The notes: generated by a model from the letters alone, not told the origin. DNA of 64,000 bases from Hydractinia symbiolongicarpus (GCF_029227915.1 NC_079881.1:10267501-10331500), one strand, 5' to 3'; counted from the stretch's first letter, positions 52,839-62,417 are shown. A program made the numbers and translations.

Positions 52839-52911
52839 TGATTCCGCCCGGGCTCGAACCGGGGACCTTGCGCGTGTGAAGCGCACGTGATAACCGCTAC
52901 ACTACGGAATC
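52839..52911 (-). tRNA. tRNA-Val(CAC)
   Basis: Unit 87, consensus. Confidence 0.95.
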
Positions 52912-53002
52912 CAATGACTATTGGAACCCATGACGAAGGAAAGCAATACAAGGCTAAAATAGCTAGAGAAAAAAGCAAAAACATGTCGCTTGATAGTTGC
53001 CA

Positions 53003-53075
53003 GATTCCGTAGTGTAGTGGTTATCACGTGCGATTAACACGCGCAAGGTCCCCGGTTCGAGCCCGGGCGGAATCA
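53003..53075 (+). tRNA. tRNA-Val(AAC)
   Basis: Unit 88; n31C>A opens the closing anticodon-stem pair. Confidence 0.85.
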
Positions 53076-53115
53076 TTGATGTTTCCGCGAAGCGAACCTC
53101 GGAAGAGCCTCTGTA

Positions 53116-53187
53116 GGTTCCATGGTGTTATGGTTAGCACTCAGGACTCTGAATCCTGCGATCCGAGTTCAAGTCTCGGTGGAACCT
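53116..53187 (+). tRNA. tRNA-Gln(CTG)
   Basis: Unit 88, T-form consensus. Confidence 0.95.
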
Positions 53188-53318
53188 GTGCCGTTAGTTG
53201 TGCCTCGGAAGCACCTATTGGGCGTTTGGAAGCAACGGCACTTCAAATATTTTAGTCATTTGCAAGAAGACATTGTAATAACAACGTTCTTCTGAAATGC
53301 ATCGGATTAGGGCACAGT

Positions 53319-53391
53319 GCCTTGTTAGCGCAGTAGGCAGCGCGTCAGTCTCATAATCTGAAGGTCGTGAGTTCGATCCTCACACAGGGCA
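53319..53391 (+). tRNA. tRNA-Met(CAT)
   Basis: Unit 88, consensus; trailer lacks T4. Confidence 0.95.
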
Positions 53392-53455
53392 AGGCTATTA
53401 AAAGCCGCAGTGAATCAAATGTTTGACGCCTATTACAAAACTAGCAACTCAACAA

Positions 53456-53528
53456 TGATTCCGCCCGGGATCGAACCGGGGACCTTGCGCGTGCGAAGCG
53501 CACGTGATAACCGCTACACTACGGAATC
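53456..53528 (-). tRNA. Val-body tRNA with CGC anticodon
   Basis: Unit 88. Loop TTCGCAC: n35A>G gives CGC (plus-strand bases 53493-53495), which reads alanine GCG. n59G>T also present. The Val body lacks the G3-U70 pair that marks alanine tRNAs, so alanine charging is not expected. Confidence 0.9.
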
Positions 53529-53619
53529 CAATGAATTTTGGAACCTATGACGAAGGAAAGCATTACAAGGCTAAAATAGCTAGAGAAAAAAGCAGAAACA
53601 TGTCGCTTGTTAGTTGCCA

Positions 53620-53658
53620 GATTCCGTAGTGCAGTGGTTATCACGTGCGCTTAACACG
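53620..53658 (+). pseudogene. Val(AAC) remnant, 37-bp deletion class
   Basis: Unit 89; n13T>C as at 46981. Confidence 0.95.
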
Positions 53659-53695
53659 ATGTTTCCGCGAAGCAAACCTCGGAAGAGCCTCTGTA

Positions 53696-53767
53696 GGTTC
53701 CATGGTGTTATGGTTAGCACTCAGGACTCTGAATCCTGCGATCCGAGTTCAAGTCTTGGTGGAACCT
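53696..53767 (+). tRNA. tRNA-Gln(CTG)
   Basis: Unit 89, T-form; n62C>T. Confidence 0.92.
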
Positions 53768-53898
53768 GTGCCGTTAATTGTGCCTCGGAAGCACCTATTG
53801 GGCGTTTGGAAGCAACGGCACTTGAAATATTTTAGTCATTTGCAAGAAGACATTGTAATAACAACGTTCTTCTGAAATGCATCGGATTAGGGCGCAGT

Positions 53899-53971
53899 GC
53901 CTTGTTAGCGCAGTAGGCAGCGCGTCAGTCTCATAATCTGAAGGTCGTGAGTTCGATCCTCACACAGGGCA
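53899..53971 (+). tRNA. tRNA-Met(CAT)
   Basis: Unit 89, consensus. Confidence 0.95.
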
Positions 53972-54035
53972 AGGCTTTTAAAAGCCGCAGTGAATCAAAT
54001 GTTTGACGCCTATTACAAAACTAGCAACTCAACAA

Positions 54036-54108
54036 TGATTCCGCCCGGGCTCGAACCGGGGACCTTGCGCGTGTGAAGCGCACGTGATAACCGCTACACT
54101 ACGGAATC
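54036..54108 (-). tRNA. tRNA-Val(CAC)
   Basis: Unit 89, consensus. Confidence 0.95.
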
Positions 54109-54199
54109 CAATGACTATTGGAACCTATGACGAAGGAAAGCAATACAAGGCTAAAATAGCTAGAGAAAAAAGCAAAAACATGTCGCTTGTTAGTTGCCA

Positions 54200-54272
54200 G
54201 ATTCCGTAGTGTAGTGGTTATCTCGTGCGCTTAACACGCGCAAGGTCCCCGGTTCGAGCCCGGGCGGAATCA
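54200..54272 (+). tRNA. tRNA-Val(AAC)
   Basis: Unit 90; n24A>T. Confidence 0.88.
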
Positions 54273-54312
54273 TTGATGTTTCCGCGAAGCGAACCTCGGA
54301 AGAGCCTCTGTA

Positions 54313-54384
54313 GGTTCCATGGTGTTATGGTTAGCACTCAGGACTCTGAATCCTGCGATCCGAGTTCAAGTCTCAGTGGAACCT
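54313..54384 (+). tRNA. tRNA-Gln(CTG)
   Basis: Unit 90, T-form; n63G>A. Confidence 0.87.
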
Positions 54385-54515
54385 GTGCCGTTAGTTGTGC
54401 CTCGGAAGCACCTATTGGGCGTTTGGAAGCAACGGCACTTCAAATATTTTAGTCATTTGCAAGAAGACATTGTAATAACAACGTTCTTCTGAAATGCATC
54501 GGATTAGGGCGCAGT

Positions 54516-54588
54516 GCCTTGTTAGCGCAGTAGGCAGCGCGTCAGTCTCATAATCTGAAGGTCGTGAGTTCGATCCTCACACAGGGCA
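54516..54588 (+). tRNA. tRNA-Met(CAT)
   Basis: Unit 90, consensus. Confidence 0.95.
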
Positions 54589-54652
54589 AGGCTTTTAAAA
54601 GCCGCAGTGAATCAAATGTTTGACGCCTATTACAAAACTAGCAACTCAACAA

Positions 54653-54725
54653 TGATTCCGCCCGGGCTCGAACCGGGGACCTTGCGCGTGTGAAGCGCAC
54701 GTGATAACCGCTACACTACGGAATC
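54653..54725 (-). tRNA. tRNA-Val(CAC)
   Basis: Unit 90, consensus. Confidence 0.95.
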
Positions 54726-54816
54726 CAATGACTATTGGAACCTATGACGAAGGAAAGCAATACAAGGCTAAAATAGCTAGAGAAAAAAGCAAAAACATGT
54801 CGCTTGTTAGTTGCCA

Positions 54817-54889
54817 GATTCCGTAGTGTAGTGGTTATCACGTGCGCTTAACACGCGCAAGGTCCCCGGTTCGAGCCCGGGCGGAATCA
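54817..54889 (+). tRNA. tRNA-Val(AAC)
   Basis: Unit 91, consensus. Confidence 0.95.
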
Positions 54890-54929
54890 TTGATGTTTCC
54901 GCGAAGCGAACCTCGGGAGAGCCTCTGTA

Positions 54930-55001
54930 GGTTCCATGGTGTTATGGTTAGCACTCAGGACTCTGAATCCTGCGATCCGAGTTCAAGTCTCGGTGGAACC
55001 T
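54930..55001 (+). tRNA. tRNA-Gln(CTG)
   Basis: Unit 91, T-form consensus. Confidence 0.95.
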
Positions 55002-55132
55002 GTGCCGTTAGTTGTGCCTCGGAAGCACCTATTGGGCGTTTGGAAGCAACGGCACTTCAAATATTTTAGTCATTTGCAAGAAGACATTGTAATAACAACG
55101 TTCTTCTGAAATGCATCGGATTAGGGCACAGT

Positions 55133-55205
55133 GCCTTGTTAGCGCAGTAGGCAGCGCGTCAGTCTCATAATCTGAAGGTCGTGAGTTCGATCCTCACACA
55201 GGGCA
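55133..55205 (+). tRNA. tRNA-Met(CAT)
   Basis: Unit 91, consensus; trailer lacks T4. Confidence 0.95.
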
Positions 55206-55269
55206 AGGCTATTAAAAGCCGCAGTGAATCAAATGTTTGACGCCTATTACAAAACTAGCAACTCAACAA

Positions 55270-55342
55270 TGATTCCGCCCGGGCTCGAACCGGGGACCTT
55301 GCGCGTGTGAAGCGCACGTGATAACCGCTACACTACGGAATC
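55270..55342 (-). tRNA. tRNA-Val(CAC)
   Basis: Unit 91, consensus. Confidence 0.95.
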
Positions 55343-55433
55343 CAATGAATTTTGGAACCTATGACGAAGGAAAGCATTACAAGGCTAAAATAGCTAGAGA
55401 AAAAAGCAGAAACATGTCGCTTGTTAGTTGCCA

Positions 55434-55472
55434 GATTCCGTAGTGTAGTGGTTATCACGTGCGCTAAACACG
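55434..55472 (+). pseudogene. Val(AAC) remnant, 37-bp deletion class
   Basis: Unit 92; also n33T>A (GCTAAACACG). Confidence 0.95.
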
Positions 55473-55509
55473 ATGTTTCCACGAAGCAAACCTCGGAAGA
55501 GCCTCTGTA

Positions 55510-55581
55510 GGTTCCATGGTGTTATGGTTAGCACTCAGGACTCTGAATCCTGCGATCCGAGTTCAAGTCTTGGTGGAACCT
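55510..55581 (+). tRNA. tRNA-Gln(CTG)
   Basis: Unit 92, T-form; n62C>T. Confidence 0.92.
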
Positions 55582-55712
55582 GTGCCGTTAATTGTGCCTC
55601 GGAAGCACCTATTGGGCGTTTGGAAGCAACGGCACTTGAAATATTTTAGTCATTTGCAAGAAGACATTGTAATAACAACGTTCTTCTGAAATGCATCGGA
55701 TTAGGGCGCAGT

Positions 55713-55785
55713 GCCTTGTTAGCGCAGTAGGCAGCGCGTCAGTCTCATAATCTGAAGGTCGTGAGTTCGATCCTCACACAGGGCA
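55713..55785 (+). tRNA. tRNA-Met(CAT)
   Basis: Unit 92, consensus. Confidence 0.95.
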
Positions 55786-55849
55786 AGGCTTTTAAAAGCC
55801 GCAGTGAATCAAATGTTTGACGCCTATTACAAAACTAGCAACTCAACAA

Positions 55850-55922
55850 TGATTCCGCCCGGGCTCGAACCGGGGACCTTGCGCGTGTGAGGCGCACGTG
55901 ATAACCGCTACACTACGGAATC
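55850..55922 (-). tRNA. tRNA-Val(CAC)
   Basis: Unit 92; n32T>C, the base found in many animal Val tRNAs. Confidence 0.93.
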
Positions 55923-56013
55923 CAATGACTATTGGAACCTATGACGAAGGAAAGCAATACAAGGCTAAAATAGCTAGAGAAAAAAGCAAAAACATGTCGC
56001 TTGTTAGTTGCCA

Positions 56014-56086
56014 GATTCCGTAGTGTAGTGGTTATCACGTGCGCTTAACACGCGCAAGGTCCCCGGTTCGAGCCCGGGCGGAATCA
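56014..56086 (+). tRNA. tRNA-Val(AAC)
   Basis: Unit 93, consensus. Confidence 0.95.
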
Positions 56087-56126
56087 TTGATGTTTCCGCG
56101 AAGCGAACCTCGGAAAAGCCTCTGTA

Positions 56127-56198
56127 GGTTCCATGGTGTTATGGTTAGCACTCAGGACTCTGAATCCTGCGATCCGAGTTCAAGTCTCGGTGGAGCTT
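56127..56198 (+). tRNA. tRNA-Gln(CTG), acceptor altered
   Basis: Unit 93, T-form; n69A>G and n71C>T, two weak acceptor pairs. Confidence 0.82.
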
Positions 56199-56329
56199 GT
56201 GCCGTTAGTTGTGCCTCGGAAGCACCTATTGGGCGTTTGGAAGCAACGGCACTTCAAATATTTTAGTCATTTGCAAGAAGACATTGTAATAACAACGTTC
56301 TTCTGAAATGCATCGGATTAGGGCACAGT

Positions 56330-56402
56330 GCCTTGTTAGCGCAGTAGGCAGCGCGTCAGTCTCATAATCTGAAGGTCGTGAGTTCGATCCTCACACAGGG
56401 CA
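56330..56402 (+). tRNA. tRNA-Met(CAT)
   Basis: Unit 93, consensus; trailer lacks T4. Confidence 0.95.
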
Positions 56403-56466
56403 AGGCTATTAAAAGCCGCAGTGAATCAAATGTTTGACGCCTATTACAAAACTAGCAACTCAACAA

Positions 56467-56539
56467 TGATTCCGCCCGGGCTCGAACCGGGAACCTTGCG
56501 CGTGTGAAGCGCACGTGATAACCGCTACACTACGGAATC
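56467..56539 (-). tRNA. tRNA-Val(CAC)
   Basis: Unit 93; n48C>T. Confidence 0.9.
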
Positions 56540-56630
56540 CAATGAATTTTGGAACCTATGACGAAGGAAAGCATTACAAGGCTAAAATAGCTAGAGAAAA
56601 AAGCAGAAACATGTCGCTTGTTAGTTGCCA

Positions 56631-56669
56631 GATTCCGTAGTGTAGTGGTTATCACGTGCGCTTAACACG
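56631..56669 (+). pseudogene. Val(AAC) remnant, 37-bp deletion class
   Basis: Unit 94. Confidence 0.95.
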
Positions 56670-56706
56670 ATGTTTCCGCGAAGCAAACCTCGGAAGAGCC
56701 TCTGTA

Positions 56707-56778
56707 GGTTCCATGGTGTTATGGTTAGCACTCAGGACTCTGAATCCTGCGATCCGAGTTCAAGTCTTGGTGGAACCT
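56707..56778 (+). tRNA. tRNA-Gln(CTG)
   Basis: Unit 94, T-form; n62C>T. Confidence 0.92.
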
Positions 56779-56909
56779 GTGCCGTTAATTGTGCCTCGGA
56801 AGCACCTATTGGGCGTTTGGAAGCAACGGCACTTGAAATATTTTAGTCATTTGCAAGAAGACATTGTAATAACAACGTTCTTCTGAAATGCATCGGATTA
56901 GGGCGCAGT

Positions 56910-56982
56910 GCCTTGTTAGCGCAGTAGGCAGCGCGTCAGTCTCATAATCTGAAGGTCGTGAGTTCGATCCTCACACAGGGCA
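56910..56982 (+). tRNA. tRNA-Met(CAT)
   Basis: Unit 94, consensus. Confidence 0.95.
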
Positions 56983-57046
56983 AGGCTTTTAAAAGCCGCA
57001 GTGAATCAAATGTTTGACGCCTATTACAAAACTAGCAACTCAACAA

Positions 57047-57119
57047 TGATTCCGCCCGGGCTCGAACCGGGGACCTTGCGCGTGTGAAGCGCACGTGATA
57101 ACCGCTACACTACGGAATC
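57047..57119 (-). tRNA. tRNA-Val(CAC)
   Basis: Unit 94, consensus. Confidence 0.95.
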
Positions 57120-57210
57120 CAATGACTATTGGAACCTATGACGAAGGAAAGCAATACAAGGCTAAAATAGCTAGAGAAAAAAGCAAAAACATGTCGCTTG
57201 TTAGTTGCCA

Positions 57211-57283
57211 GATTCCGTAGTGTAGTGGTTATCACGTGCGCTTAACACGCGCAAGGTCCCCGGTTCGAGCCCGGGCGGAATCA
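57211..57283 (+). tRNA. tRNA-Val(AAC)
   Basis: Unit 95, consensus. Confidence 0.95.
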
Positions 57284-57323
57284 TTGATGTTTCCGCGAAG
57301 CGAACCTCGGAAGAGCCTCTGTA

Positions 57324-57395
57324 GGTTCCATGGTGTTATGGTTAGCACTCAGGACTCTGAATCCTGCGATCCGAGTTCAAGTCTCGGTGGAAGCT
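57324..57395 (+). tRNA. tRNA-Gln(CTG)
   Basis: Unit 95, T-form; n70C>G (acceptor mismatch). Confidence 0.85.
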
Positions 57396-57526
57396 GTGCC
57401 GTTAGTTGTGCCTCGGAAGCACCTATTGGGCGTTTGGAAGCAACGGCACTTCAAATATTTTAGTCATTTGCAAGAAGACATTGTAATAACAACGTTCTTC
57501 TGAAATGCATCGGATTAGGGCACAGT

Positions 57527-57599
57527 GCCTTGTTAGCGCAGTAGGCAGCGCGTCAGTCTCATAATCTGAAGGTCGTGAGTTCGATCCTCACACAGGGCA
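57527..57599 (+). tRNA. tRNA-Met(CAT)
   Basis: Unit 95, consensus; trailer lacks T4, and the next T4 (GAATTTTGG) is also lost in this unit. Confidence 0.95.
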
Positions 57600-57663
57600 A
57601 GGCTATTAAAAGCCGCAGTGAATCAAATGTTTGACGCCTATTACAAAACTAGCAACTCAACAA

Positions 57664-57736
57664 TGATTCCGCCCGGGCTCGAACCGGGGACCTTGCGCGT
57701 GTGAAGCGCGCGTGATAACCGCTACACTACGGAATC
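57664..57736 (-). tRNA. tRNA-Val(CAC)
   Basis: Unit 95; n27T>C. Confidence 0.88.
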
Positions 57737-57827
57737 CAATGACTATTGGAACCTATGACGAAGGAAAGCAATACAAGGCTAAAATAGCTAGAGAAAAAAG
57801 CAAAAACATGTCGCTTGTTAGTTGCCA

Positions 57828-57900
57828 GATTCCGTAGTGTAGTGGTTATCACGTGCGCTTAACACGCGCAAGGTCCCCGGTTCGAGCCCGGGCGGAATCA
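57828..57900 (+). tRNA. tRNA-Val(AAC)
   Basis: Unit 96, consensus. Confidence 0.95.
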
Positions 57901-57940
57901 TTGATGTTTCCGCGAAGCGAACCTCGGAAGAGCCTCTGTA

Positions 57941-58012
57941 GGTTCCATGGTGTTATGGTTAGCACTCAGGACTCTGAATCCTGCGATCCGAGTTCAAGTC
58001 TCGGTGGAACCT
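57941..58012 (+). tRNA. tRNA-Gln(CTG)
   Basis: Unit 96, T-form consensus. Confidence 0.95.
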
Positions 58013-58143
58013 GTGCCGTTAGTTGTGCCTCGGAAGCACCTATTGGGCGTTTGGAAGCAACGGCACTTCAAATATTTTAGTCATTTGCAAGAAGACATTG
58101 TAATAACAACGTTCTTCTGAAATGCATCGGATTAGGGCACAGT

Positions 58144-58216
58144 GCCTTGTTAGCGCAGTAGGCAGCGCGTCAGTCTCATAATCTGAAGGTCGTGAGTTCG
58201 ATCCTCACACAGGGCA
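58144..58216 (+). tRNA. tRNA-Met(CAT)
   Basis: Unit 96, consensus; trailer lacks T4. Confidence 0.95.
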
Positions 58217-58280
58217 AGGCTATTAAAAGCCGCAGTGAATCAAATGTTTGACGCCTATTACAAAACTAGCAACTCAACAA

Positions 58281-58353
58281 TGATTCCGCCCGGGCTCGAA
58301 CCGGGGACCTTGCGCGTGTGAAGCGCACGTGATAACCGCTACACTACGGAATC
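58281..58353 (-). tRNA. tRNA-Val(CAC)
   Basis: Unit 96, consensus. Confidence 0.95.
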
Positions 58354-58444
58354 CAATGAATTTTGGAACCTATGACGAAGGAAAGCATTACAAGGCTAAA
58401 ATAGCTAGAGAAAAAAGCAGAAACATGTCGCTTGTTAGTTGCCA

Positions 58445-58483
58445 GATTCCGTAGTGTAGTGGTTATCACGTGCGCTTAACACG
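58445..58483 (+). pseudogene. Val(AAC) remnant, 37-bp deletion class
   Basis: Unit 97. Confidence 0.95.
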
Positions 58484-58520
58484 ATGTTTCCGCGAAGCAA
58501 ACCTCGGAAGAGCCTCTGTA

Positions 58521-58592
58521 GGTTCCATGGTGTTATGGTTAGCACTCAGGACTCTGAATCCTGCGATCCGAGTTCAAGTCTTGGTGGAACCT
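58521..58592 (+). tRNA. tRNA-Gln(CTG)
   Basis: Unit 97, T-form; n62C>T. Confidence 0.92.
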
Positions 58593-58723
58593 GTGCCGTT
58601 AGTTGTGCCTCGGAAGCACCTATTGGGCGTTTGGAAGCAACGGCACTTGAAATATTTTAGTCATTTGAGGGAAGACATTGTAATAACAACGTTCTTCTGA
58701 AATGCATCGGATTAGGGCGCAGT

Positions 58724-58796
58724 GCCTTGTTAGCGCAGTAGGCAGCGCGTCAGTCTCATAATCTGAAGGTCGTGAGTTCGATCCTCACACAGGGCA
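58724..58796 (+). tRNA. tRNA-Met(CAT)
   Basis: Unit 97, consensus. Confidence 0.95.
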
Positions 58797-58860
58797 AGGC
58801 TTTTAAAAGCCGCAGTGAATCAAATGTTTGACGCCTATTACAAAACTAGCAACTCAACAA

Positions 58861-58933
58861 TGATTCCGCCCGGGCTCGAACCGGGGACCTTGCGCGTGTG
58901 AAGCGCACGTGATAACCGCTACACTACGGAATC
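58861..58933 (-). tRNA. tRNA-Val(CAC)
   Basis: Unit 97, consensus. Confidence 0.95.
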
Positions 58934-59024
58934 CAATGAATTTTGGAACCTATGACGAAGGAAAGCATTACAAGGCTAAAATAGCTAGAGAAAAAAGCAG
59001 AAACATGTCGCTTGTTAGTTGCCA

Positions 59025-59063
59025 GATTCCGTAGTGTAGTGGTTATCACGTGCGCTTAACACG
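59025..59063 (+). pseudogene. Val(AAC) remnant, 37-bp deletion class
   Basis: Unit 98; direct duplicate of unit 97. Confidence 0.95.
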
Positions 59064-59100
59064 ATGTTTCCGCGAAGCAAACCTCGGAAGAGCCTCTGTA

Positions 59101-59172
59101 GGTTCCATGGTGTTATGGTTAGCACTCAGGACTCTGAATCCTGCGATCCGAGTTCAAGTCTTGGTGGAACCT
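59101..59172 (+). tRNA. tRNA-Gln(CTG)
   Basis: Unit 98, T-form; n62C>T. Confidence 0.92.
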
Positions 59173-59303
59173 GTGCCGTTAGTTGTGCCTCGGAAGCACC
59201 TATTGGGCGTTTGGAAGCAACGGCACTTGAAATATTTTAGTCATTTGAGGGAAGACATTGTAATAACAACGTTCTTCTGAAATGCATCGGATTAGGGCGC
59301 AGT

Positions 59304-59376
59304 GCCTTGTTAGCGCAGTAGGCAGCGCGTCAGTCTCATAATCTGAAGGTCGTGAGTTCGATCCTCACACAGGGCA
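59304..59376 (+). tRNA. tRNA-Met(CAT)
   Basis: Unit 98, consensus. Confidence 0.95.
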
Positions 59377-59440
59377 AGGCTTTTAAAAGCCGCAGTGAAT
59401 CAAATGTTTGACGCCTATTACAAAACTAGCAACTCAACAA

Positions 59441-59513
59441 TGATTCCGCCCGGGCTCGAACCGGGGACCTTGCGCGTGTGAAGCGCACGTGATAACCGCT
59501 ACACTACGGAATC
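59441..59513 (-). tRNA. tRNA-Val(CAC)
   Basis: Unit 98, consensus. Confidence 0.95.
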
Positions 59514-59603
59514 CAATGACTATTGGAACCTATGACGAAGGAAAGCAATACAAGGCTAAAATAGCTAGAGAAAAAAGCAAAACATGTCGCTTGTTAGTTG
59601 CCA

Positions 59604-59676
59604 GATTCCGTAGTGTAGTGGTTATCACGTGCGCTTAACACGCGCAAGGTCCCCGGTTCGAGCCCGGGCGGAATCA
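59604..59676 (+). tRNA. tRNA-Val(AAC)
   Basis: Unit 99, consensus. Confidence 0.95.
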
Positions 59677-59716
59677 TTGATGTTTCCGCGAAGCGAACCT
59701 CGGAAGAGCCTCTGTA

Positions 59717-59788
59717 GGTTCCATGGTGTTATGGTTAGCACTCAGGACTCTGAATCCTGCGATCCGAGTTCAAGTCTTGGTGGAACCT
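59717..59788 (+). tRNA. tRNA-Gln(CTG)
   Basis: Unit 99, T-form; n62C>T. Confidence 0.92.
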
Positions 59789-59919
59789 GTGCCGTTAGTT
59801 GTGCCTCGGAAGCACCTATTGGGCGTTTGGAAGCAACGGAACTTCAAATATTTTAGTCATTTGCAAGAAGACATTGTAATAACAACGTTCTTCTGAAATG
59901 CATCGGATTAGGGCGCAGT

Positions 59920-59992
59920 GCCTTGTTAGCGCAGTAGGCAGCGCGTCAGTCTCATAATCTGAAGGTCGTGAGTTCGATCCTCACACAGGGCA
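59920..59992 (+). tRNA. tRNA-Met(CAT)
   Basis: Unit 99, consensus. Confidence 0.95.
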
Positions 59993-60056
59993 AGGCTTTT
60001 AAAAGCCGCAGTGAATCAAATGTTTGACGCCTATTACAAAACTAGCAACTCAACAA

Positions 60057-60129
60057 TGATTCCGCCCGGGCTCGAACCGGGGACCTTGCGCGTGTGAAGC
60101 GCACGTGATAACCGCTACACTACGGAATC
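60057..60129 (-). tRNA. tRNA-Val(CAC)
   Basis: Unit 99, consensus. Confidence 0.95.
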
Positions 60130-60217
60130 CAATGAATTTTGGAACCTATGACGAAGGAAAGCATTACAAGCCTAAAATAGCTAGAGAAAAAAGCAAAAAC
60201 ATGCTTGTTAGTTGCCA

Positions 60218-60290
60218 GATTCCGTAGTGTAGTGGTTATCACGTGCGCTTAACACGCGCAAGGTCCCCGGTTCGAGCCCGGGCGGAATCA
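60218..60290 (+). tRNA. tRNA-Val(AAC)
   Basis: Unit 100, consensus. Confidence 0.95.
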
Positions 60291-60330
60291 TTGATGTTTC
60301 CGCGAAGCGAACCTCGGAAGAGCCTCTGTA

Positions 60331-60402
60331 GGTTCCATGGTGTTATGGTTAGCACTCAGGACTCTGAATCCTGCGATCCGAGTTCAAGTCTCGGTGGAAC
60401 CT
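60331..60402 (+). tRNA. tRNA-Gln(CTG)
   Basis: Unit 100, T-form consensus. Confidence 0.95.
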
Positions 60403-60533
60403 GTGCCGTTAGTTGTGCCTCGGAAGCACCTATTGGGCGTTTGGAAGCAACGGCACTTCAAATATTTTAGTCATTTGCAAGAAGACATTGTAATAACAAC
60501 GTTCTTCTGAAATGCATCGGATTAGGGCACAGT

Positions 60534-60606
60534 GCCTTGTTAGCGCAGTAGGCAGCGCGTCAGTCTCATAATCTGAAGGTCGTGAGTTCGATCCTCACAC
60601 AGGGCA
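60534..60606 (+). tRNA. tRNA-Met(CAT)
   Basis: Unit 100, consensus; trailer lacks T4. Confidence 0.95.
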
Positions 60607-60670
60607 AGGCTATTAAAAGCCGCAGTGAATCAAATGTTTGACGCCTATTACAAAACTAGCAACTCAACAA

Positions 60671-60743
60671 TGATTCCGCCCGGGCTCGAACCGGGGACCT
60701 TGCGCGTGTGAAGCGCACGTGATAACCGCTACACTACGGAATC
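60671..60743 (-). tRNA. tRNA-Val(CAC)
   Basis: Unit 100, consensus. Confidence 0.95.
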
Positions 60744-60834
60744 AAATGAATTTTGGAACCTATGACGAAGGAAAGCATTACAAGGCTAAAATAGCTAGAG
60801 AAAAAAGCAGAAACATGTCGCTTGTTAGTTGCCA

Positions 60835-60907
60835 GATTCCGTAGTGTAGTGGTTATCACGTGCGCTTAACACGCGCAAGGTCCCCGGTTCGAGCCCGGGC
60901 GGAATCA
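60835..60907 (+). tRNA. tRNA-Val(AAC)
   Basis: Unit 101, consensus. Confidence 0.95.
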
Positions 60908-60947
60908 TTGATGTTTCCGCGAAGCGAACCTCGGAAGAGCCTCTGTA

Positions 60948-61019
60948 GGTTCCATGGTGTTATGGTTAGCACTCAGGACTCTGAATCCTGCGATCCGAGT
61001 TCAAGTCTTGGTGGAACCT
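60948..61019 (+). tRNA. tRNA-Gln(CTG)
   Basis: Unit 101, T-form; n62C>T. Confidence 0.92.
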
Positions 61020-61150
61020 GTGCCGTTAGTTGTGCCTCGGAAGCACCTATTGGGCGTTTGGAAGCAACGGAACTTCAAATATTTTAGTCATTTGCAAGAA
61101 GACATTGTAATAACAACGTTCTTCTGAAATGCATCGGATTAGGGCGCAGT

Positions 61151-61223
61151 GCCTTGTTAGCGCAGTAGGCAGCGCGTCAGTCTCATAATCTGAAGGTCGT
61201 GAGTTCGATCCTCACACAGGGCA
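61151..61223 (+). tRNA. tRNA-Met(CAT)
   Basis: Unit 101, consensus. Confidence 0.95.
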
Positions 61224-61287
61224 AGGCTTTTAAAAGCCGCAGTGAATCAAATGTTTGACGCCTATTACAAAACTAGCAACTCAACAA

Positions 61288-61360
61288 TGATTCCGCCCGG
61301 GCTCGAACCGGGGACCTTGCGCGTGTGAAGCGCACGTGATAACCGCTACACTACGGAATC
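61288..61360 (-). tRNA. tRNA-Val(CAC)
   Basis: Unit 101, consensus. Confidence 0.95.
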
Positions 61361-61448
61361 CAATGAATTTTGGAACCTATGACGAAGGAAAGCATTACAA
61401 GGCTAAAATAGCTAGAGAAAAAAGCAAAAACATGCTTGTTAGTTGCCA

Positions 61449-61521
61449 GATTCCGTAGTGTAGTGGTTATCACGTGCGCTTAACACGCGCAAGGTCCCCG
61501 GTTCGAGCCCGGGCGGAATCA
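61449..61521 (+). tRNA. tRNA-Val(AAC)
   Basis: Unit 102, consensus. Confidence 0.95.
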
Positions 61522-61561
61522 TTGATGTTTCCGCGAAGCGAACCTCGGAAGAGCCTCTGTA

Positions 61562-61633
61562 GGTTCCATGGTGTTATGGTTAGCACTCAGGACTCTGAAT
61601 CCTGCGATCCGAGTTTAAGTCTCGGTGGAACCT
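61562..61633 (+). tRNA. tRNA-Gln(CTG)
   Basis: Unit 102, T-form; n55C>T in the B box. Confidence 0.85.
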
Positions 61634-61764
61634 GTGCCGTTATTTGTGCCTCGGAAGCACCTATTGGGCGTTTGGAAGCAACGGCACTTCAAATATTTTA
61701 GTCATTTGCAAGAAGACATTGTAATAACAACGTTCTTCTGAAATGCATCGGATTAGGGCACAGT

Positions 61765-61837
61765 GCCTTGTTAGCGCAGTAGGCAGCGCGTCAGTCTCAT
61801 AATCTGAAGGTCGTGAGTTCGATCCTCACACAGGGCA
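61765..61837 (+). tRNA. tRNA-Met(CAT)
   Basis: Unit 102, consensus; trailer lacks T4. Confidence 0.95.
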
Positions 61838-61901
61838 AGGCTATTAAAAGCCGCAGTGAATCAAATGTTTGACGCCTATTACAAAACTAGCAACTCAACA
61901 A

Positions 61902-61974
61902 TGATTCCGCCCGGGCTCGAACCGGGGACCTTGCGCGTGTGAAGCGCACGTGATAACCGCTACACTACGGAATC
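61902..61974 (-). tRNA. tRNA-Val(CAC)
   Basis: Unit 102, consensus. Confidence 0.95.
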
Positions 61975-62065
61975 CAATGAATTTTGGAACCTATGACGAA
62001 GGAAAGCATTACAAGGCTAAAATAGCTAGAGAAAAAAGCAGAAACATGTCGCTTGTTAGTTGCCA

Positions 62066-62104
62066 GATTCCGTAGTGTAGTGGTTATCACGTGCGCTTAA
62101 CACG
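62066..62104 (+). pseudogene. Val(AAC) remnant, 37-bp deletion class
   Basis: Unit 103. Confidence 0.95.
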
Positions 62105-62141
62105 ATGTTTCCGCGAAGCAAACCTCGGAAGAGCCTCTGTA

Positions 62142-62213
62142 GGTTCCATGGTGTTATGGTTAGCACTCAGGACTCTGAATCCTGCGATCCGAGTTCAAGT
62201 CTTGGTGGAACCT
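62142..62213 (+). tRNA. tRNA-Gln(CTG)
   Basis: Unit 103, T-form; n62C>T. Confidence 0.92.
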
Positions 62214-62344
62214 GTGCCGTTAATTGTGCCTCGGAAGCACCTATTGGGCGTTTGGAAGCAACGGCACTTGAAATATTTTAGTCATTTGCAAGAAGACATT
62301 GTAATAACAACGTTCTTCTGAAATGCATCGGATTAGGGCGCAGT

Positions 62345-62417
62345 GCCTTGTTAGCGCAGTAGGCAGCGCCTCAGTCTCATAATCTGAAGGTCGTGAGTTC
62401 GATCCTTACACAGGGCA
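62345..62417 (+). tRNA. tRNA-Met(CAT)
   Basis: Unit 103; n26G>C and n63C>T. Confidence 0.85.

Larger units (their letters stand above)
58445..59603 (+). repeat. Tandem duplicate of a 580-bp deleted unit
   Basis: Units 97 and 98 both have the 37-bp Val deletion and the private spacer variant CATTTGAGGGAAG, which I see nowhere else in the window. Confidence 0.85.
59604..62065 (+). repeat. 1231-bp dimer duplication
   Basis: Units 99-100 and 101-102 share the 3-bp TCG loss (AACATGCTTGTTAG) and the AACGGAAC variant of the foldback 3' arm. Confidence 0.85.
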
